A DNA stretch of 64,000 nucleotides. It comes from Bryoerythrophyllum caledonicum. Lineage: Eukaryota; Streptophyta; Bryopsida; Pottiales; Pottiaceae. Below are positions 57,041 through 64,000 of the stretch, piece after piece. Under the pieces are notes generated by a model that was not told the DNA's origin, made no database searches, and worked only from the letters and a program-made list of their open reading frames with translations. Made by a program: the position numbers and the translations under genes. The DNA is taken from the NCBI GenBank assembly GCA_963971425.1, contig OZ020519.1:450028-514027 (forward strand), read 5' to 3'. Numbering within the stretch: position 1 is the stretch's first letter; each line of letters begins with the position of its first letter.

Positions 57041-57774
57041 TTCCACGAGTTATTTTTCAATTATTGGTTAGTTATTCTTGGATGTATTAGTACAGAATTA
57101 CTTAGGCACAATCCACGTCACCAACGTACTTGCCACATCACTACTACTGGACATAAATAGGCAGCCATCCACGTCATCAATTATATAAAACTATCCATGA
57201 GTTCGTTTTTAATCATAGATTATATTATTGCACAAGTTATTTTTTTGTTATTGATTAGATGTTAACAAATGTATTACTAGAGACTTACTAAGGCACAATC
57301 CAAGTCACCCACATACTTGACACATCAGCACTACTAGACGTAAATAGGCATCACTCCACATCAGCAGTTATGTAAAAATATCCATGAATTCATTTTTAGT
57401 AATAAATTATATTACTCCTTGAGTTATTTTGTGGTTATTGAATAGTTATTCTCAAATGTATTACTACAAAATTACTAAGGCCCAATCCACGTCATCAAAT
57501 GATACTGGAAGTCATGAGGCTTAGTACTTGCTACATCAACACTACCAGACAATACTTAGATGAAAACCTAGGGATGACAACACAAATGATACTAGAAGTC
57601 ATGAGGCTTTCATCCTTTCGCTGTCCGCAAAAATTTCAATAACTGTAGAATTATTTGGATAGTTATTTATCCGGAAACGGGCACCTCGGCAGTTGCAGAG
57701 GCATTGTTGAGTTATTGTTTCGTGGGTAGTTATTTGTGCTGTAGTTATTTATCCTTGGATTTCTAGTAGTGAAT

Positions 57775-58989
57775 TAGCAACATAGAACGTTATTGTCTCT
57801 TTCCTTTCAAATATACATTCATCCATAATTTGGGTACAAAGTCCCATCTTCATCAAGTATTATACAAAAACTAGCTAATGGTGAAATACGTTCTTAGTCC
57901 GTCTAGGACGATTCCAAACTACCAAGTGATGGTGGAGACATACATTTTTCAAATAGAGTAGTTGCAGGTTCAATTCTTGGGTGTGATATTTTTTCTCTTC
58001 TTGACAAGAACGCTTGCTTCAAGTCACAATATAACAAATAATAATAATATTCATAAATAGTAAACATACAAATACTCATAAATGAAAATATTATTATTAT
58101 TATTCATAGATGAAAATAATAAGACATCTAATAGTTATTTTAAAATAATAATAATGTACGTGTTTCTAGTTTTACTTCATCCCCTAAGAATTTATGCGAG
58201 TGGTTACCCTATCGGTCAACTTCTGAGTCTTTTGATCTCGCGAACTTGGTTTTGCTACTGTTGCCTTTTGGGTCATGAAAAATCATGGCATGGGCCATAT
58301 GGCTCCATAAACCACAAGATTGGTGTGCACTGTATGTGAGTATGGCGTCCCGGCAAAGCCACTCACTTGTTTCATTATTATACCGCTTTTTGTCAAGGAT
58401 GCTTGTCTACCGCATGAATTGGATCTGTGTGCTTAATGCTCACGTGGGTTCACGTCATGACAAGCGTCTTCAAATTGATTAAAGTGAATAAATAAACCTC
58501 CATTTTGGTTGGTTGAATTACAAGGGATTTGTTCCTAAATCATGTCAAAATTTACAGTGCACTCCCTCTACTAATTTACAATCATTTACCACAAGAATAG
58601 ATAGCTCTCTTCATAGCAACACATGAGTTGTTATAACAAATGTTGTTGTAAAGGAAGTTAATTGTATAGTAAGACTGTTGAATAGGGTACCATAATTGGG
58701 TTGTCATCCTTGAGACGAGTTCTCAAGTTTGTTTTTGTTTTTGTTTTTGTTTTTTTTGTTTTTTTTGTTTTTTTAATAAATTTTAGGGAGGAGGGGATTT
58801 ATGGCTCCCTTTTCTAAGAAATGATTTTTTGTATTTTAGATGGAAAATTTGACCATGATTCACCAAAAACACCCTAGAGTTGTTATTTTTAACTCAACCA
58901 CTAAATAACACAAATGAGAATTTTCGCCATCCTCAATTGTAGGACTAATTTAAAACAAGATGTTCTTTTCCTCAAGATATTAGAAAAAG
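57775..58989. other. Intergenic DNA between the CACTA element and copy C
   Basis: AT-rich, with a G-interrupted T-run at 58730-58775 and ATT-trinucleotide stretches at 58035-58110. Short open frames at 58082-58482 have no recognisable features. No gene is supported. Confidence 0.5.
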
Positions 58990-59950
58990 TGTTTACCCCC
59001 TAAATTTCTTTGACAATTTCACACCAAAAACACTTCAAAACTACTTGTTTCAGTGCAATGAGTAAAGACAAAATAAAAAACTTTTACTTCTAGTTTTAAC
59101 TGTAAGATCTCAATTAAGACTTGTTAAGTAACTTACATTAAAAAATTCATAAATTTTTACCACACTAATCGTAATATTATAGTGTTTTGAAGTAGTGAAA
59201 AGGATCCATTTTCTTCCCTGCGTTTCATGGATCAATAGACTTTGACTTCACTTGGTGTCAAATTTTTGCACTACACAATTTCTAAACTCATTTCCATCGT
59301 GTGAAGCATGATATTAGCTCCTTGTAATCCATTTTTTAGAGGAAGAAAAAGGATATAGCACATTCAAAAAAATTGTGGAAGGAGTCGAGGTTCAAAAATT
59401 GTCAATTTGCGTTATAATTTTTTGTGAACTAAGTATGTTTTGAAATGAGAATCCAAATGGTCAAAAGAAGGTTTACATCACATAATGCTGCGGGAAAAAT
59501 AAAAAGTAAAAAATATGATGATCTCAAAGTTATATGTGAAAAAGAATAATTTCTTTTGGGTACCTTGCCCAACAATGTGCAATAATGTGTGAAAATGTTT
59601 GACTTGGATTTATATGCCTTTTTTCACTAAAGACAAGAGATCTTTTTTTGACAATATGAAAGGAAATAATATTATTAGCCAGCATTGAAAAAACTCATAT
59701 TCAATAGACTGTTCTAGCAAAAGTTTTTGGAAATGCCCGACTTGCCCGCTCTCACCATTTGAACTTCAAAACCCTATAATATTTTCATAAAATGTTGGAT
59801 TTAGGAAGAAATTGGACTCACCCAAAGCTTTTAGTAATGTCCATCTACATTAAAAATATCAAAGAAAACTCTTATAGAATGACACCATAGGAACTTGCTC
59901 GAACCTTCTAGAGTCCCCCGAGGGGGCTCTTGGAAATTTAGAGGTTAATC
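58990..59950 (+). repeat. AT-rich TIR-type repeat family, copy C
   Basis: It contains CACCAAAAACACTTCAAAA, CAGTGCAATGAG, GACTTTGACTTCACTTGGT with TCAAATTTTTGCACTACACA, and CCATAGGAACTTGC before GTCCCCCGAGGGGGCTC, in the same order as copy B (inverted) and, in its middle, copy A. No coding. Confidence 0.6.
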
Positions 59951-60541
59951 AATATTCAAAGTTTTAAATGGAGTAAATTAATAGAAGAAGAAAAGGCCTT
60001 TGTTTAATATGTTACAATTATCTCAAGTCCTTTCCAAAATAGTGTGTAGGTTTTTTCATGGATTGAGAGTTACAACTCAACATCATAAATGGAATCTTGT
60101 AGGGCCTTAAATATATACTACTAAGATCTTTGCATTGGTGTAACCTTCATTGTAACCAAGTAATGTATACTCTAACAATGATCCTAAGATATTTTGCAAA
60201 ATACTTTGAGCTATTTTGAAATCATTCAATTATTTGTGTATGTTGTATTGTTGCTAGTTACTGATTTCCAATACAAATCACCTCTATCATTCTTAACTAT
60301 TTATAATAAATAATTGAATGCTAATAAAGAACGTCATATCAATATGTAAATTGACTATCAAAGACACTCTAAAGATAGTAGAATTATTGATCATCACTCC
60401 AACCAATGTCTCAAATCTTTTAAAGAGGATTATAGTAGTTGTATTTTACATGTCCATCATCACTTACAACGACCTGACAATGATTGTGTTTACATGCCTG
60501 TCATCGCTTACAATTGGATATTCTAGAGAAGTTTGAGAATA

Positions 60542-61008
60542 TAAGAGCATCTCCACCGCCCATGCACAAATGCTTGGACTGCCGTGTAGAGAACGTTACA
60601 CGGCTCACCGCACTGGCTCCGCTTGAGTGGGACCGCGTAGTGTCAACGTCGTGACAACTTTCTCCACCTTTTGTAGTACCCACGTTAATCAACCACGGGG
60701 AGGCACAACCACTCTCATACTGCCACTTAGAAACACAAGAGTAGCCGCTCATTGAAAGAGGACACAAACTAGAAATTAAATACTCGTGAATTCGGGAATA
60801 TGTATTGGAAATGCGGTAGTATGTATTGGAAATGTGAGAACCTGTAATAGAAACTTTAAAACTAGGATGCTGGAACTAGAACTAGCTCAAGGAAACCTTC
60901 GGCCGCCACTGCAGCTTACAAGCCAATAGCTCGAGTGTGGAACATGCCTTCCTCCAACATTTTTTAGTTTACGACGTCAATTGACGCATCCAATTGGAGA
61001 TGCAGTTA
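60542..61008. mobile_element. MITE-like element with GCATCTCCA ends
   Basis: The left edge AAGAGCATCTCCACCGCCC and the right edge CCAATTGGAGATGCAGTTA are inverted over GCATCTCCA, a hallmark of plant PIF/Harbinger-type MITEs and similar families. The interior is GC-richer than its surroundings (CCGCGTAGTGTCAACGTCG). The repeats are short and the target duplication is ambiguous (TAA against TTA). Confidence 0.4.
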
Positions 61009-61148
61009 GGGATGTGTTGTAAGTATGTACAACCACTAATTGCATGTTGTATTTTTGTACAATACCTTGTTAGAACACAATGACAATTTTGATTAGGATG
61101 TCCATTCTAGCCACCAGAACGAAGGTGGACATCAACATATATCTATGT

Positions 61149-61447
61149 AGCTTAATCCTTTAACACCTAAGTAAACCGGCCACGCTTAGGAGAATCTACT
61201 AAAGCAACAAATCAAACATCATGTACACAATGACTACATTTCATTGCTACTCCACTTCACAAAAATCATTGTAATTTGCGAATGCTTGCAACGATTGTTC
61301 TAAACAGAGAGATGCGTTGAAAACCTATTGTGGTGGTCAAAGTAGGTTCTAAAGATTGCGACAATTACATCCAAGCATGGGAGAAGTTAAATACCTAAAT
61401 GCGCCAAAATCAACCCTCCAAAGGCCTTGTAGGCCTTGAAGGGTTAA
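61149..61447 (-). mobile_element. Non-autonomous TIR element, 299 bp, related to 49379-50093
   Basis: The left end CTTAATCCTTTAACACCTAA and the complement of the right end CTTAACCCTTCAAGGCCTAC pair. In reverse complement the interior shares GCAAGCATTCGCAAATTACA and GTGAAGTGG with the larger copy. Confidence 0.5.
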
Positions 61448-62511
61448 GACAAATGAGAAAGAGAATCTTGCACAAATGAGCCAAATCATGTGCCTAAATA
61501 ACACAATAAATAATTAGCAAATGTTATATTTGATCATGTAATTGATGGTTACAATCCATTATTTTATTTCATATCAAACTAGATCTTTTAAAGTTACAAA
61601 AAATACATAAACATATATATTTGGATTTATTATGATTGCCTGTAGTAGATTTTCAAATTGAATTGTGTGTATATTTTGGGAGATGTAATATTCTGTAACA
61701 ATTGTTCCCTATCAAAAGAGTAGTTAAAATTTTAGTACATATACTGTAAACCCAATAAATCTGACCTAAATGAATTTTACATAATTTCACCTAAATTTGA
61801 AATACCCAAATGTACAATATAAGTATGATGTTATAGGCTTCCATACAAGCTCTTTTATGTACGTTCTATGCATGATGCCAAAAACAAAAAGCTTGCATAA
61901 AATCTAACATATAACCTAAACACTCAGATCACATTATAGACGATATGTAAGTTACTGATGTCCAAGTTACATTTTAGACATGGATTAGAAGTTGGTTTGA
62001 TTCCTTTGGCCTCAAAACTAAGATATTCACTTATCTGTGTAAAGTAATGACGTTGCTGTTTGTGAGAAAACATTAAGATGAAGCTTTTTCTATTAAAAAG
62101 GGACACGACGAATGCATACCGTAGCAGGAGCAGCACTCTTTGTTTATTCGGACAGCACACGACACACATCAAAAGGGACAGATGGAACATAAAGGTCTAC
62201 AATACACACAATACTTCGAAGGGTTAGATTGGTCCCTATAAACAAACCCCTCCATCTTCACAAAAGCCTTTGTCCAGGTACAACAACAACTACGATAACA
62301 TGTCTTGCCCTCTCCAGCTATTGCTCATCACTGCATCTGCCATTTTAAACATTCACTAGACATCGAACATACAGCCCTTTTGACCTGGATGACGAATCAA
62401 ACGGTTCCGAAGACTTGCCTATAAATTATTCGAAGTAGAAAAAGATGCCCCCATCAGGTGAGGACGGCCATTTGATTTGCACCGAACTCTAAAGTTCCAA
62501 GCCCGTGCATC
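61448..62511. other. AT-rich flank and 3' region of the exonuclease-KH gene
   Basis: The right part (from about 62200) should be the 3' untranslated region of the next gene. No other coding potential. Confidence 0.4.
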
Positions 62512-63991
62512 TCAATTCATTAGGAACTTCCCACGCAGTATTGCCTCTGCCTTGCGCACTTCCTTGACTGCTCCAATAACAAAGATCTGGTCCGACCAAA
62601 GCACGGTATCAGATACAACATCTTAACTTCATATTGATATTATAAACTCCAATATTAAATAAGAGAAAGCTCCAATAACTGATCGACTCGCCCCAGCGTC
62701 TCTCTCCAACCTTGGAGCAACCAAAATCAAAGATATGAAGTGCGTATCCTATCTGGTCTCAGAACACTTAACTTGACAACATCAAAATGACGCAGGCGGA
62801 GAAATATGGTCTAAACGAACGCTGTTTCTACTAAATCTGAGGGTGGAGATCTTGCCTTATCTGGAGGTCCTTTCTGCCCGCCGATGAAAATGTCAGCCCT
62901 GCAATTCAGGCACAACTACTTGACGTCAATCCGTGGGTGCGCCATAGCAACAGAGCAAAGCACAAGCACCGATGAATATTGTTGGACGCTCCGCACAATA
63001 ATCGATGAGGCGCGGATGATTGAGACAGGTCATATTCTGTGTAAAGGTTCTGTAGTAGTAGATACTAGATAAGAACGAACTCAAGGACATCTGCAAGTGA
63101 TTGTCGCATCCAAAACCCAAGAGTACGCTACCTGCACGATTGCTTGATGGAAAGGATGGAGGAACCCTTTCTGCCAATAACGAGACCCATCTTGCCAGCA
63201 GGAACATCTACCACCGCGAGTACCTCCTCTTGTGGGGGTTCTCCATCGGACGCTTGCCCTGAAGTTCAACATAATACAAAAGTTATTGAAGGTCTGCACG
63301 GTACACAATCCTAACTCCTCACAAAACCTGAACGCGTACAACCACGGCATATTGAGGAAGATAATTGGAAGAACTGATGATTGATAGTAAGCACCGAACC
63401 TGGAAGAGGTGGAAGAGGGCAACCCAGAAAACGCTCATCCCCAGAGCAGAAGCAGTGACAGTAAAGGGAGCTTCGTACACTCAGACGCCACTTGGACAGC
63501 TCCGACAGGGACTTCACCATGCGCTCGTAGATACGAAGAAGAAACCGCACATCATCAGCTGCTGCCCGTTTCATCATCACAGTCCAGGGTCTATGAGCCC
63601 AAAACTGGGGATCCTGTGCACGCCACAAGCAACACGTAAGCTACGTACTGACAAAAACTACGTACTCTGAACTGTAATGGAATGCATCTTCTACCTTTTC
63701 TCACATGTACTCCACCATGCAACTCCTAACTAGTTACAAGTGAGCGGTACCTTTCTTAACATGTACGACCCAAGTAAAGAAATGTAAATATAAAACATCA
63801 GACTTACAACCACCTGAGTGCCGAAATTAACGACAGCAACTTCAAACTCCTACCAATCTGTTGTATACAAAAACCTCTTGCAACTTAGAGCTCATGGTCG
63901 TCTTAAAAAGTAGTTACGGAAAATCCCCGTTATTGGCAACTAACCTTCCTCAACAGCAATCGGACCTCCTCTTTCTCATCGTAATCTACGC
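62512..63991 (-). CDS. 3'-5' exonuclease-domain / KH-domain protein, 3' half (5' part outside window)
   Basis: Five exons in one phase end at TGA 62512: 63991-63945, 63613-63400, 63258-63132, 62898-62856, 62586-62512. They encode VDYDEKEEVRLLL, DPQFWAHRPWTVMMKRAAA and DDVRFLLRIYERM, a region typical of plant RNase D-like (3'-5' exonuclease) proteins just after the catalytic domain. A KH domain follows: VVDVPAGKMGLVIGRKGSSI (GxxG loop GRKG), SIKQSCRADIFIGGQKGPPD, IFVIGAVKEVRKAEAILRG. Domain order and motifs match Arabidopsis At2g25910-type proteins as I remember them. The exonuclease active site lies beyond the right edge. The intron after 62856 uses a GC donor (AAG|GCAAGA). Its RNA target is unknown. 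Confidence 0.9.
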
Positions 63992-64000
63992 CTGTAAATT

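Larger units (their letters stand above)
54215..57771 (+). mobile_element. Non-autonomous CACTA transposon, 3557 bp
   Basis: The left end CACTATTAGAAATCCAGGG continues GATAAATAACT. The complement of the right end is CACTACTAGAAATCCAAGG continuing ATAAATAACT. The 3-bp direct repeat AAT flanks both sides (54212-54214 and 57772-57774). Subterminal arms repeat GATGACGTGG/CCACGTCA(T/C) and AGTTATT. The interior (55680-56960) is non-coding but less AT-rich and may be a captured or nested segment. No transposase is present. Confidence 0.92.

Overview
The window looks like nuclear DNA of a land plant that still makes swimming sperm: a bryophyte, lycophyte or fern, with the short introns (mostly about 80 to 350 bp) favouring a bryophyte. 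Three observations support this. A plastid isoprenoid-pathway gene (ISPE/CMK), a galectin-domain hydroxyproline galactosyltransferase and a group C bZIP mark it as a plant. A complete homologue of the cilium protein CFAP100/MIA1 rules out most seed plants. No prokaryotic operon signals are seen. The exact lineage cannot be read from this window.

Layout. Positions 1-12930 are a TE graveyard: an LTR-like end, a hAT transposase killed by in-frame TAG codons, a broken coiled-coil/nuclease-like/kinase gene (3790-7605), and a CCGGAA-rich gag-like element cut by a 1.3-kb non-autonomous CACTA element with a perfect 3-bp target duplication. Positions 13.9-30.6 kb are the main gene island: ISPE (+, 11 exons), CFAP100 (-, 14 exons), a GALT-type galactosyltransferase (+), and an intronless DEAH-box helicase (-). 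Positions 31-36.3 kb are AT-rich degenerate repeats. An intronless, GC-rich MATE transporter lies at 36380-37840 (+). A decayed 7-kb LINE with a 16-bp target duplication fills 38146-45151 and carries its own MITE. A group C bZIP gene (-) lies at 46596-48295, with a striking ACGT repeat beside its TATA box and a 55-codon leader ORF. From 49 to 62.5 kb there are only DNA-transposon relics, including a second 3.6-kb CACTA element, a Mutator-like MITE and several TIR families. The 3' half of an exonuclease-KH gene (-) reaches the right edge.

The genes do not form a pathway; they are independent housekeeping or signalling loci. All exon models were built by hand from splice signals, unbroken reading phase and remembered family features, and no alignment was run. 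I found no convincing new multi-gene system. The best candidates for follow-up are the broken coiled-coil/REase-like/kinase gene, the tandem-repeat introns of the GALT gene, the bZIP leader ORF with its ACGT promoter array, and a repeat family shared between introns of neighbouring genes.
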